Assembly: GCF_036237275.1 (NCBI RefSeq)
Contig: NZ_CP108352.1
Span: 5,146,001-5,210,000, forward strand
From: Streptomyces sp. NBC_01353
GTDB lineage: Bacteria; Actinomycetota; Actinomycetes; Streptomycetales; Streptomycetaceae
DNA length: 64,000 bases
Direction: 5' to 3'
Notes under the pieces: model-generated
What the model saw: only the letters and a program-made list of their open reading frames with translations
What the model was told of the DNA's origin: nothing
Database searches by the model: none
Translations under genes and position numbers: made by a program
Part shown: positions 41,299 to 50,175 of the stretch, piece by piece
How positions within the stretch are numbered: position 1 is the stretch's first letter
Layout of the letters: each line of letters starts with the position of its first letter

Positions 41299-41892
41299 AT
41301 GCACGGTCACGCGCCCATGACGCCACCGCGCCCCGGCCCGTCGGCGGGCGTGATCGCCGTGCGCGTGATCATCTGCGTGCTGGTCGTGCTCTCCTTCGGG
41401 TTCTTCGCGTGGATCGGGATGCTGCGGATCGCGATCATGCGACGCACCGCCAGGGACTGGGCGCTGTTCTGGGGGCAGCTCGTGCTCAACATCGCCTGTC
41501 TGTCCACGCTGGAGCAGAGCCTCGCCGACCACTGGATCTCGGACGTGGGCATGGCCGGACTGCTGGTGCAGATGGCCGCCGTGACCGCGTACTACCTGGT
41601 GGTCGACATCAGGCATCACCAGAAGCCGGTCACGCCGATCACACCGGTCATGCCTGTCGGGCCGTACGGAGGCGGCTACGGGTACGGGTATCCCGCGACG
41701 GCCGCGACGGCGCCTCAGCAGCCGTACGCACCGCCCCAGCCGTACGCACCGCCCCAGCCGTACGCCTCACCCCGGACGAACGCTCCCCAGCCCATGCCCC
41801 CCACCGACCAGCCCACGCCGCCCCGCACCGACCAGGTCCGCGCCGAACTGGACGAGCTCAGCAACCTCCTCCGTAAGGAAGAGGGGAAGTGA
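41299..41892 (+). CDS. Membrane protein with Tyr/Pro-rich tail, coupled to a Ser/Thr kinase
   Basis: A 197-residue protein with two or three helices between 17 and 105 (VIAVRVIICVLVVLSFGFFAWIG; ALFWGQLVLNIACL; MAGLLVQMAAVTAYYLVV). A cytoplasmic tail follows with GGGYGYGYP and three QPYAPP-like repeats. TATACG near 41253 and GAGGAG before the ATG suit expression. Its stop overlaps the kinase start by 4 nt, so it may be the kinase's membrane partner or substrate. No enzymatic motif is present. Confidence 0.75.
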   Translation: MHGHAPMTPPRPGPSAGVIAVRVIICVLVVLSFGFFAWIGMLRIAIMRRTARDWALFWGQLVLNIACLSTLEQSLADHWISDVGMAGLLVQMAAVTAYYLVVDIRHHQKPVTPITPVMPVGPYGGGYGYGYPATAATAPQQPYAPPQPYAPPQPYASPRTNAPQPMPPTDQPTPPRTDQVRAELDELSNLLRKEEGK

Positions 41893-43397
41893 ACGGACGC
41901 TTCATCGACGGCCGTTACGAACTCTCCACGGTCATCGGCCAGGGCGGCATGGGCCAGGTCTGGACGGCGTACGACGGACGGCTCGACCGCCGCGTGGCCG
42001 TCAAGCTGCTTCGCCCCGCCACCATGACCGGGCCCGCCACCGCGGCGGAGGAGCTCCGGCGCCGCTTCGTGCGCGAGTGCCGGGTCACGGCCCAGGTCGA
42101 CCACCCCGGCCTGGTCACCGTCCACGACGCCGGCAGCGACGGCGACGACCTCTACCTCGTCATGCAGTACCTCGACGGCGCGGACCTCGCGGACCATCTC
42201 GCCGAGCACGACCCGTACCCCTGGGAGTGGGCCGTCTCCGTCGCCGCGCAGCTGTGCGCGGTGCTCGCCGCCGTGCACGCGGTCCCGATCGTCCACCGCG
42301 ACCTCAAGCCCCGCAACGTGATGGTGCGCCCCGACGGCACCGTCACCGTCCTCGACCTCGGCGTCGCCTCGGTCCTGGACACCGACACCACCCGCCTCAC
42401 CCACACCGGTTCGCCCATCGGCAGCCCCGCCTACATGGCGCCCGAGCAGGCGATGGGCGGCGCAGTCGGCCCGTACACGGATCTGTACGCGCTCGGCATC
42501 CTGCTCCACGAACTCCTCAGCGGAAACGTGCCGTTCGCCGGCTCGACCGCGCTCGGGGTCCTGCACCGCCACCTCTACGAGCCCCCGGTCCCGGTCCGCC
42601 GGCTGCGTCCCGAGGTGCCGGAGGCCCTGGAGGCGCTCGTCCTGCGGCTGCTCGCCAAGGACCCCCAGCACCGCCCGTCCGGTGCGCACGAGGTGTACGA
42701 GGCGCTGCTGCCGCTGCTGCCCGCGCGCGGCGCCCCCGCGGGGCCGCTCGACCCGACACGTCCCTTCCTGCGTCCGCACGCGCCCTGGCCCGACCGGGGG
42801 TCCGTCCCCGCGCCGCCGGTCGCACCGCCCGTCGTGCGCCCCGACGTGGCCGCCACCGTCGACGAGGTCAAGCGGCTGCTCGGCGAGGGCTCCCTCACGC
42901 GGGCCGTCGACCTCCTCGGCTCGATCCTCCCGGCGGCCGCCGCCGAGCACGGCGAACACTCGCCCGTCGTCCGGATCCTGCGCAAGCAGTACGCGACGAC
43001 CCTCATGGACGACGGCCAGTACCGCCGCGCCCTCCCGGAACTGCGCCGCCTCGCCGACGACCGCGCGGCCGAGGCCGGCCCGGCCGACCCACAGACCCTG
43101 CAGTTCCGCTACGAGGCGGCGCAGTGCCTGGAGCAGCTGGGGGAGACGGCGGCCGCGCTGACGGAGTACCGGGCGCTCCTGCCGTTCCACGAACACGGCG
43201 CGGACCAGGCCCGGTTCTTCGACATCCGGCGGCGGATCGGGACGCTGCTCCTGGCGATGGGCGACCACACGGCCGGCCACCAGCAGCTCCAGGCGCTGCT
43301 GTACGACACGGAGCGGACGTACGGCCCGTACCACGCGCTTCCGACGGATCTACGGCGTGCGCTGGCGCGACAGCAGCAGATGGGCCGGTTCGCCTGA
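41889..43397 (+). CDS. Hanks-type Ser/Thr protein kinase, soluble, with helical C-terminal domain
   Basis: 502 residues. The kinase domain (1-280) has the Gly loop IGQGGMGQVW, Lys39 in VAVKLL, the catalytic loop VHRDLKPRNVM (Asp138), DLG in place of DFG, and GSPIGSPAYMAPEQ. Unlike PknB-type kinases it lacks a transmembrane helix and PASTA repeats. Residues 310-500 are helical, with TPR-like pairs (DQARFFDIRRRIGTLLLAMGDHTAGHQQLQALL), suited to protein binding. GTG 41889 overlaps the preceding membrane-protein gene. Targets unknown. Confidence 0.92.
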   Translation: MNGRFIDGRYELSTVIGQGGMGQVWTAYDGRLDRRVAVKLLRPATMTGPATAAEELRRRFVRECRVTAQVDHPGLVTVHDAGSDGDDLYLVMQYLDGADLADHLAEHDPYPWEWAVSVAAQLCAVLAAVHAVPIVHRDLKPRNVMVRPDGTVTVLDLGVASVLDTDTTRLTHTGSPIGSPAYMAPEQAMGGAVGPYTDLYALGILLHELLSGNVPFAGSTALGVLHRHLYEPPVPVRRLRPEVPEALEALVLRLLAKDPQHRPSGAHEVYEALLPLLPARGAPAGPLDPTRPFLRPHAPWPDRGSVPAPPVAPPVVRPDVAATVDEVKRLLGEGSLTRAVDLLGSILPAAAAEHGEHSPVVRILRKQYATTLMDDGQYRRALPELRRLADDRAAEAGPADPQTLQFRYEAAQCLEQLGETAAALTEYRALLPFHEHGADQARFFDIRRRIGTLLLAMGDHTAGHQQLQALLYDTERTYGPYHALPTDLRRALARQQQMGRFA

Positions 43398-43584
43398 CGG
43401 GGGATCGGCCAGGGCGGGCGGTTCGCATGACAGGGCGATTCGCCCGACCGGTCGGTTGCCTGACGGGGCGCCAGGATCACGAGTCCACAACTGATGGAGA
43501 AGTGGATCTTTTGGGTCCGTTTTGCCCGTTCGTGGCGATGTAGCGTTCGCGTCTGATCATGCTCACGTCCCCAAGGAATCCCTC

Positions 43585-43968
43585 ATGACGACGCCATCCG
43601 CCACCCCGGACCAGCCGCTCGCGCCCGTCGAGCCGGCGAAGAAGAAGCGCAGCATAGGCAAGACGATCCTCAGCATCGTCGTGGCCTTCGCGGCCATCCT
43701 GTTCTGGAAGCTCGGCCTCCCGTACCTCACGGGTGAGGCGCCCGTGGCCGCCAAGGTCGGCGAGTGCGTGACGGTGACCGGCCCGGACAACGACCCCGAG
43801 GTCAACACCAAGCCGTGCGGCGAGAAGGTGCCCGACCTCTACAAGGTCGTGAAGGTCGTCGACGACACCTTCGACGTGGAGAAGTGCGGCGACGTGAGCG
43901 AGGTCGCGCTCGCGCAGCAGCTGGAGTCGTACAAGTTCGTGCTCTGCCTGAACCCCGTCAAGAACTGA
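43585..43968 (+). CDS. LppU/SCO3897-like membrane-anchored protein
   Basis: A 127-residue protein with a single N-terminal helix (26-46, TILSIVVAFAAILFWKLGLPYL) and an external domain. VAAKVGECVTVTG, TKPCGEKVPDLYKVVKVV, VEKCGDVSEVA and FVLCLNP give four regularly spaced Cys, the pattern of the LppU family. Role unknown. The start at 43585 puts the charged PAKKKRS segment before the helix as expected. A possible -10 (TAGCGT) lies near 43540. Confidence 0.75.
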   Translation: MTTPSATPDQPLAPVEPAKKKRSIGKTILSIVVAFAAILFWKLGLPYLTGEAPVAAKVGECVTVTGPDNDPEVNTKPCGEKVPDLYKVVKVVDDTFDVEKCGDVSEVALAQQLESYKFVLCLNPVKN

Positions 43969-43980
43969 CGCCAGGCGCAC

Positions 43981-44018
43981 GACGAAGGGCCGGACCCGAT
44001 GGGGTCCGGCCCTTCGTC
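43981..44018 (+). terminator. Hairpin terminator
   Basis: A perfect 17-bp stem GACGAAGGGCCGGACCC with loop GATG, 12 bp after the preceding stop. Confidence 0.93.
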
Positions 44019-44202
44019 ACGTCCACCGCGGCCTGTGAGACCCGCTTCCCTGCCGAGCTCCTCAGCATGGGTGTGCTCCTGTCCGGAGGGGTGGGTGGGC
44101 GATCCATGCTGCGAGGGCGCCAACGGGCCCACAAGTACTGACGAATTTGTCTGTGGGACCCCCACCGCCATACTCGGTCGACGAACCCATCCCGGAGGCC
44201 GC

Positions 44203-44748
44203 GTGACCCTTCAGCCCGAGACCGTCCACACCCCCCGGCTCAACCTGCTCCCCCTCGCCGTTCACCACGCCGAGGAGATGGCCGGCGTGCTCGGCGACCC
44301 GGCGCTCTACGGCTTCATCGGCGGCGCCCCGCCCACTCCGCAAGCGCTGCGCGCCCGCTACGAGCGGCTCGTCACGGGATCGCCCGAGCTCGGGGTCTCC
44401 TGGTGCAACTGGGTCGTTCGGCTCCGGGACGGAGGCAGCCTCGTCGGGACCGTGCAGGCGACCGTCGACGGCAGGGAGGCAGCCGAGGTCGCCTGGATGG
44501 TGGGGGCCCCGTGGCAGGGGCGCGGGATCGCCGTCGAGGCGGCACAGGGGCTCGTCGGGTGGCTCGGCGCGCAAGGGGTGCGGACCCTCGTCGCGCACAT
44601 CCACCCCGACCACGCGGCGTCCGCGGCCGTCGCCACCGCCGTCGGGCTCACGCCCACCGACGAGTGGCACGAGGGGGAGGTCCGATGGCGACTCAGGGTG
44701 CCGTCGAGCCCGGTCGCCCCTGACGTGCACCTCCGGTGGGAGTCCTGA
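44203..44748 (+). CDS. GNAT N-acetyltransferase
   Basis: A 181-residue protein of the RimJ/RimL-like group: TPRLNLLPLAVHHAEEMAGVL at the start, SLVGTVQATVDGREAAEVAWMVGAPWQGRGIAVEAAQGLVGWL containing the acetyl-CoA loop (QGRGIA), and VAHIHPDHAASAAVATAVGLTPT. Substrate unknown. GTG 44203 has CGGAGG seven bases upstream; the frame is open back to 43999, but that part overlaps a terminator. Ends 15 bp from the convergent YfhO gene. Confidence 0.9.
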   Translation: MTLQPETVHTPRLNLLPLAVHHAEEMAGVLGDPALYGFIGGAPPTPQALRARYERLVTGSPELGVSWCNWVVRLRDGGSLVGTVQATVDGREAAEVAWMVGAPWQGRGIAVEAAQGLVGWLGAQGVRTLVAHIHPDHAASAAVATAVGLTPTDEWHEGEVRWRLRVPSSPVAPDVHLRWES

Positions 44749-44763
44749 CCCACGGCCGAGGCC

Positions 44764-47178
44764 TCAGCGGCCCGTGTCGCCCGCCGACGCCATGGCCATG
44801 TCGCGCGTGAGCGGGTCCGGCGTCCCGGGCCGTCGGCGGTGCCGCGTCCTTCGCTTCCAGGCCGTCAGGGCCGCCGGCAGGATCAGTGCCGCCGCCCCCG
44901 CCGCCAGGCCTGCTCGTAGGCCCGGTGGGCGGAAGTCGCAGGTCACCCACGTCCGGCCGTCGATCTTGGTCGCCACCAGGCCGCCGTACGCGTCGGCGGG
45001 GCGGTCGTCGCACGTCCAGCCCGCGATGCGGGGAGACGCGAGCACCACCGTCCCCTTCGTTCCCGGCGGGAGTTCCGCGCGGATGCCGCTGTCGGTGACG
45101 TGGACCGAGGTGATCGAGGCCGCCGCCTTCGCGCGCAGGGCGTCCACCGCCGTCGTCAGTCGCTCGCGGTCCAGGCAGCCGACCTGGTGGCCGCGTGTGC
45201 CGTTGCCCTTCAGGACCGGCTTCGTGCCCGCCGTCTCCTGCGGGCCCAGCGAGGTCAGCGCGGCCCGCCACTTCGGCATCCCGCCCGCAAGCTTCACCGT
45301 CCGACCGCCGGCACCGAGCCGGGCGGTCCCCCGCATGTCGGGCGCCCAGAGGAAGACCTCACTGCCGACCGGGCAGACCCCGTCGACGGGCAGCGTGTAC
45401 ACGGACGAACCCAGCAGCATCTCCTGGTTCCGGAACGGCGAGGCCCCGTACCGGGGAGCGTCGGTGCCCTCCGGACGTACCGTCACCAGCGGCAGCACCG
45501 GCTCCGTCCGCACCACCCGGTCGTCCCGCCACCGGGCGCCGACCCCGAACAGCGCGTCCGTCACCGGGTTGTCGAGGCTCTGCAGATTGCGGCCGCGCGA
45601 GGTCCAGCCGCCGCCGAGCGCGGCCAGCGTCCTGGTCAGCACCTCCGGGGTGTGGCTGCTGTAGTACGCGACTCCCTGACCGCCCAGGAGAAGCGGTTCG
45701 TTGCCGGTGATCTGCTGACGGCCGGAGTCGGTGCGGTACTCCGGCCAGCCGTCGGCCTCCGCGAGCGCCGCCGTCCGCCGGTCCTGCTCCGCGCCCCAGG
45801 CCGGATAGTCGTCGAGCCGGGACAGGCGCTCCCGGTCCGCGTACGCCGTCGTCGCGGCGGCCTGCCCGACGAGCGACCCCGCGAGGAGCACCGCCGCCAC
45901 GACCCCGTACCGGCCCCGCCCCCTGGCGGCGCACCACAGCGCGCCGCCGGCTGCCGCGAGGCCGACGGCGAGCAGGGGGTACGTCCAGCCGGTCACCAGG
46001 TCGCTGGCCGTCGCGCCCACGGCGACCGCGGCCACCACGCCCGCCCCGCCGAGCAGCTCCCGCCGTCCCGGCCAGCCGTGGGAGAGGGCGAGCCAGGCGG
46101 CGAGGACCAGGACGCCGGAGAGGACGAAGGTCTGCCGGTACGGGCTGCCGTTGGGGGTGGCGAAGACATGCCACACCAGGTGGGTGGGCCCCCACTGCAT
46201 CGACACGGCGACGGCGACGGCGAACCCGGCCCACACCAGGCGCTCCCGCCGTGGCACGTTCCGGTGGAAGAGCAGCGCGCCCGCGAGCAGCAGGGTTCCC
46301 GTGCCGAGGAACGCGGCGGGGGAGGAGAAGCTGTACGTCGCCGGAAGCAGCCGCGCGAAGAAGTCCGTCCAGTCCACCGGTTGGAACTGCCTCGTCACAC
46401 CGGGGTACGCGCGCGTGGAGCCGAGGAAGACCGGTACCAGGATCGGCGCGGCGATCCCGATCCCGAGCAGCACGGTCACCACGGCTCGCATCAGGGTGCG
46501 GATCCGGAGTTCGTTCGCCAGGAGGAGACGGACGAGGAGCACCAGGGCCGCGCCGATGGTGGCCATGTACGCGGTGTAGAAGTTCGCGACCCAGCACAGG
46601 GCGACGACCGCCGGGCCGAGGAGCGGCCGGCGTCCCTCCCGGACCCAGTCGCCGACCAGGCACAGCAGCGGGAAGGCGATCAGACCGTCCAGCCACATCG
46701 GGTTGTACGTGGCCTCCATGACGGCCCAGCCGCACAGCCCGTACGAGGCGCCCAGCACCGCCGCCGCCCACCAGGGGCCCGGACGCAGCCGCAGCAGCGC
46801 CACGGTCATGGCGGCCGCCGCGGCGGCCATCTTCAGGATCGTGACGACATAGACCGCGTACTCGATGTCCGCGCGCGGGAAGAGCGCGACGAGGAGCGCG
46901 AACGGACTGCCCAGGTACGTCCCGAGGTCGGGCAGGAAGCTGGTGCCCCAGCCGGACTGCCAGTTGAGGAGCGGCCCGCCGTCGGCCTTCCCGTGCAGCA
47001 GGTCCCACAGATGGGCGTGGTACGGGACGAACTGGTTGGACAGGTCGTTGACGCCGCGCCGCTCGGGTCCGAACGGGAAGGTGCGGGCGACGGCGTCCCC
47101 CGTGCAGACGGCGAGCGCGGTGAGGAACGCGGCGAGGCCGGCGGCGCGGCCCACGATCCGTCTCGTCTGATCAGGCAT
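44764..47178 (-). CDS. YfhO-family polytopic membrane glycosyltransferase-like protein
   Basis: 804 residues with about 12 helices in the first 470 and a large external domain before a last helix (about 750-770). The early loop NDLSNQFVPYHAHLWDLLHGKADGGPLLNWQSGWGTSF is the diagnostic YfhO signature, comparable to GT-C fold first loops. In Bacillus, YfhO works with a CsbB-type GT2 enzyme to add sugars to lipoteichoic acid from a polyprenyl-phosphate donor. Here a CsbB/GtrB-like gene is divergent at 116 bp. I infer that this pair decorates a cell-wall glycopolymer. Start ATG 47178. Confidence 0.88.
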   Translation of the reverse strand: MPDQTRRIVGRAAGLAAFLTALAVCTGDAVARTFPFGPERRGVNDLSNQFVPYHAHLWDLLHGKADGGPLLNWQSGWGTSFLPDLGTYLGSPFALLVALFPRADIEYAVYVVTILKMAAAAAAMTVALLRLRPGPWWAAAVLGASYGLCGWAVMEATYNPMWLDGLIAFPLLCLVGDWVREGRRPLLGPAVVALCWVANFYTAYMATIGAALVLLVRLLLANELRIRTLMRAVVTVLLGIGIAAPILVPVFLGSTRAYPGVTRQFQPVDWTDFFARLLPATYSFSSPAAFLGTGTLLLAGALLFHRNVPRRERLVWAGFAVAVAVSMQWGPTHLVWHVFATPNGSPYRQTFVLSGVLVLAAWLALSHGWPGRRELLGGAGVVAAVAVGATASDLVTGWTYPLLAVGLAAAGGALWCAARGRGRYGVVAAVLLAGSLVGQAAATTAYADRERLSRLDDYPAWGAEQDRRTAALAEADGWPEYRTDSGRQQITGNEPLLLGGQGVAYYSSHTPEVLTRTLAALGGGWTSRGRNLQSLDNPVTDALFGVGARWRDDRVVRTEPVLPLVTVRPEGTDAPRYGASPFRNQEMLLGSSVYTLPVDGVCPVGSEVFLWAPDMRGTARLGAGGRTVKLAGGMPKWRAALTSLGPQETAGTKPVLKGNGTRGHQVGCLDRERLTTAVDALRAKAAASITSVHVTDSGIRAELPPGTKGTVVLASPRIAGWTCDDRPADAYGGLVATKIDGRTWVTCDFRPPGLRAGLAAGAAALILPAALTAWKRRTRHRRRPGTPDPLTRDMAMASAGDTGR

Positions 47179-47294
47179 GATGGTGCGAATATGCCAGTAC
47201 GGAACGCGAAATTGTGTTCCTCCGGGGCCAGTTCACTCAATGGTCGCCCTGTCGTCATGTTTCGAATCGGTCGACGACATCCGGGTCGGTTGTC

Positions 47295-48299
47295 GTGGCC
47301 CGTGTGCTGCTCTCGATCGTGGTCCCGTGTTTCAACGAAGAAGAGATCATCGGTCGCTTTCACGACCATGTGACCACCGAACTCTCCCGCTTCGACGGTG
47401 AATTCGAGCTGGTCTATGTGGACGACGGAAGCCACGACCGTACGCTCCCGCTCCTGGAGGAGATCGCCGCCTCCGACCCTCGCGCCCGCTATGTCTCCTT
47501 CAGTCGGAACTTCGGCAAGGAGGCCGCGATGCTGGCCGGCCTCCAGCATGCGGAGGGCGACGCCGTCGTCATCATGGACGCGGACCTCCAGCACCCGCCG
47601 GAGCTCGTGCACCGCATGGTGGGCCTGCACTCCGAGGGGTACGACCAGGTCATCGCCCGGCGCACCCGCAAGGGCGACCGGGTCACCCGCACGCTGACCG
47701 CGCGCGCCTATTACTGGGCGATCAACCGCCTGGTGGACGTCGAGCTGGTGGACGGGGTCGGCGATTTCCGGCTGCTCTCCCGTCGTACCGTCGACGCGAT
47801 CCTCGAACTGACCGAGTACAACCGATTCTCGAAGGGCCTTTTCGCCTGGGTCGGATTCCGCACCACCACGTTCGAGTACGAGAATGCGGTGCGTGAGGAG
47901 GGTCGCTCGAAATGGACCTTCGGAAAGCTGCTCAACTACGGACTCGACGGGCTGCTCTCCTTCAACAACAAGCCGCTCCGGGCCGCCGTGTACATGGGAA
48001 TGATCCTCGTGTCCGTGGCTCTGGCATACGCGGCCTGGATCGTCGGCGTCGCCCTGGTGAAGGGCGTGGAAACCCCCGGATACGTCACGCTGCTCGTCAT
48101 CGTCACGGCGCTGGCCGGGGTGCAGATGGTGATGCTGGGGCTGGTCGGCGAGTACGTGGGCCGCATCTACTACGAGGTGAAGCGCCGCCCGCACTTCCTG
48201 GTGAAGGCGACGAACACGGACGTTCCGGGGCCGATCGGTCCGCGGGCCGCCACCACCCGAACGCGTGAGTCGTTGATCGAGGCAGTCGCGTCGAAGTAG
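47295..48299 (+). CDS. GT2 polyprenyl-phosphate glycosyltransferase (GtrB/CsbB/DPMS-like)
   Basis: 334 residues. The GT-A domain reads LLSIVVPCFNEEEIIGRF, VDDGSHDRT and MDADLQHPPEL (metal-binding DAD), then RRTRKGDRVTR and DGVGDFRLLSRR. Two C-terminal helices (YMGMILVSVALAYAAWIVGVAL; TLLVIVTALAGVQMVMLGLVGEYVGRIY) anchor it, as in GtrB. It should charge undecaprenyl phosphate with a hexose on the inner face. GTG 47295 (MARVLLSIVVP) matches the family start; the frame is open further upstream. Divergent from its likely partner YfhO. Confidence 0.93.
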   Translation: MARVLLSIVVPCFNEEEIIGRFHDHVTTELSRFDGEFELVYVDDGSHDRTLPLLEEIAASDPRARYVSFSRNFGKEAAMLAGLQHAEGDAVVIMDADLQHPPELVHRMVGLHSEGYDQVIARRTRKGDRVTRTLTARAYYWAINRLVDVELVDGVGDFRLLSRRTVDAILELTEYNRFSKGLFAWVGFRTTTFEYENAVREEGRSKWTFGKLLNYGLDGLLSFNNKPLRAAVYMGMILVSVALAYAAWIVGVALVKGVETPGYVTLLVIVTALAGVQMVMLGLVGEYVGRIYYEVKRRPHFLVKATNTDVPGPIGPRAATTRTRESLIEAVASK

Positions 48300-48329
48300 T
48301 GGCCCAGGCCACGGCGACTGCCTAACATC

Positions 48330-48351
48330 GATCAACGCAAGGTCGTTGATC
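48330..48351. promoter_or_regulatory. GATCAACG-N6-CGTTGATC dyad between GT2 and SurA-like genes
   Basis: Perfect 8-bp inverted repeat with 6-nt spacer, 30 bp after the GT2 stop. It could be a weak terminator of GT2 or an operator of the next gene; the stem is too AT-rich to decide. Confidence 0.4.
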
Positions 48352-48455
48352 CCGCCCGTCGCCCGACCACCACCCCTCAACGAGGCTCCCCCAGACTCCG
48401 TCCGGGGGGACCCCCAGCGCCGCACCTGTTGAATGACCCACGCCGGGAGGCTCCT

Positions 48456-49100
48456 TTGCACCGCCGCACAGCGCTCTCCGTCTCCGCCGCGCTCCTCGCC
48501 GCGGCCCCGCTGCTCGCCGCCTGCGGCGGTGAGCCCCACCCAGGGGCCGCTGCGGTCGTCGGCGGCGAACGGATCGAGGTGTCCAGCCTCCAGGCGCAGG
48601 TGCGCGACGTGCGGACCGCGCAGCAGGCGTCGCCGCAGGCGGCGGAGCTGATCCAGGCGACCGGGGACCTCAGCCGCGAGAAGCTCAACGTGATGATCTT
48701 CGACAAGGTCGTGGACAAGGTCGCCGCGGACAACGGGATCACCGCCTCCCGTGGGGAGATCCAGAAGGCGCGCGCCGAGTTCGCCGAGCAGAGCGGCGGC
48801 GAGACCCAGCTCGCCGCGATGCTGCTCCAGCAGCAGGGCATCGCCCCCGACCAGATCGACACGGTCGTCCGCCGCACGGTCCTCATGAACAAGATCGCCG
48901 CGAAGCTCGGCATCGCGAACACCCCCGAGGGCCAGCAGAAGCTCACCGAGATCTTCACCGCCGCGTCGAAGGAGCTCGACATCGACGTGAACCCGCGCTT
49001 CGGCGCCTGGGACGACAAGAAGATCCAGCTGGGCACGTACACCCCGTCCTGGGTACGCCCGATCACCCAGGACCAGGCGGCCGCGGAAGCGGGCGCGTAG
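48456..49100 (+). CDS. SurA-N-like lipoprotein (chaperone-type)
   Basis: 214 residues. Lipobox signal ALLAAAPLLAAC with Cys about residue 23, then GGERIEVSSLQAQVRDVR and the helical SurA/PrsA N-terminal chaperone fold (REKLNVMIFDKVVDKVAADNGI, KARAEFAEQSGGETQLAAMLLQQQGI). There is no parvulin isomerase domain, so it is likely a holdase-type folding factor on the outer face of the membrane. Start: TTG 48456 with GGGAGG exactly 5 nt upstream, better than the upstream TTG at 48429. 29 bp before mazG, so probably co-transcribed. Confidence 0.85.
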   Translation: MHRRTALSVSAALLAAAPLLAACGGEPHPGAAAVVGGERIEVSSLQAQVRDVRTAQQASPQAAELIQATGDLSREKLNVMIFDKVVDKVAADNGITASRGEIQKARAEFAEQSGGETQLAAMLLQQQGIAPDQIDTVVRRTVLMNKIAAKLGIANTPEGQQKLTEIFTAASKELDIDVNPRFGAWDDKKIQLGTYTPSWVRPITQDQAAAEAGA

Positions 49101-49129
49101 AGGGTGCCCGCCCCACGTAAGGTCGAAGG

Positions 49130-50107
49130 GTGAACGCTGAAGCACCCGTCGATCCCGGCCGTATCGTTCTGCTCACCGCCAGCCACCGCGTGGCGCCCGG
49201 ACTGCTGTCCTGGCCCGCGTGGCAGGCGCTGCACGGCGCCGACCGGGTGCTGTGCGGCGACGAGCACCACCCGCAGCTGCCGTACCTCCGCGAGGCGGGT
49301 GTCGCCGTCGAACACGCCCGCCCCGCCGCGCAGGAGCTCGTCGACGCCTGTGCCGGGGGGCGGACCGTCGTGGTCCTTCCCTCCGGCGAGGGCGACCAGG
49401 CCCTGACCGACGGGCTCGCCCGGCTGGCGGGCTCCGGCCGCGTCACCATGCCCGACCTGGAGCTGCTGCCCGGCTCGTACGACCTGCCCGGCGCCCGCCT
49501 CCTCGACCTCGTACAGGTCATGGACCGCATCCGCCGCGAATGCCCGTGGTCCTCGCAGCAGACGCACAAGGGGCTCACCAAGTACGGCATCGAGGAGGCG
49601 TACGAACTCGTCGAGGCGATCGAGGACGGCGACCGCGACGAACTGCGCGAGGAGCTCGGGGACGTCCTCCTCCAGGTCGTCTTCCACGCCCGGATCGCCG
49701 AGGACCACGAGGAGGAGCCCTTCTCCGTCGACGACGTGGCTGGGACGATCGTGGAGAAGCTGATCCACCGCCACCCGCACGTCTTCGGCGACGCGACGGC
49801 CGAGACGCCGGAGGAGGTCAAGGCGCACTGGCTGCGCACGAAGGCGATCGAGAAGCAGCGCGCGTCGGTGACCGACGGGGTGCCGCTGGGGCAGCCCGGG
49901 CTCGCGCTCGCCGCGAAACTGGCGGGCCGGGTGCGTACGGCCGGCCTGGACGTGGCCCTGCCGACCGGCGAGGGCATCGGCTACGAACTGCTCGCCCTCG
50001 CCGCCCGCGCGGAGGCGTCCGGCGTCGACCCGGAGGCGGCACTACGGGCCGCGGCCCGCGCCTACCGCGACACGATCCGCGCGACGGAGGGCATACCGAC
50101 GCCCTGA
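49130..50107 (+). CDS. mazG: MazG nucleoside triphosphate pyrophosphohydrolase
   Basis: 325 residues. The N-terminal 115 form a degenerate tetrapyrrole-methylase-like domain (IVLLTASHRVAPGLL ... VTMPDLELLPGSYDLPGARLLDLVQVMDRIR), common in actinobacterial MazG. The catalytic helix follows: KYGIEEAYELVEAIEDG and ELREELGDVLLQVVFHA give the EExxE...ExxD metal-binding set. It removes aberrant or excess NTPs to NMP plus PPi. GTG at 49130; TAAGGT 12 bp upstream could be a -10 for a near-leaderless mRNA. Confidence 0.95.
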   Translation: MNAEAPVDPGRIVLLTASHRVAPGLLSWPAWQALHGADRVLCGDEHHPQLPYLREAGVAVEHARPAAQELVDACAGGRTVVVLPSGEGDQALTDGLARLAGSGRVTMPDLELLPGSYDLPGARLLDLVQVMDRIRRECPWSSQQTHKGLTKYGIEEAYELVEAIEDGDRDELREELGDVLLQVVFHARIAEDHEEEPFSVDDVAGTIVEKLIHRHPHVFGDATAETPEEVKAHWLRTKAIEKQRASVTDGVPLGQPGLALAAKLAGRVRTAGLDVALPTGEGIGYELLALAARAEASGVDPEAALRAAARAYRDTIRATEGIPTP

Positions 50108-50175
50108 GCCTCACGGCGCTGCGAGCAGCCGCCCGAGCCCACCGCGCGAGCGAGGGCGTCCCGACCGCCTGAGCC

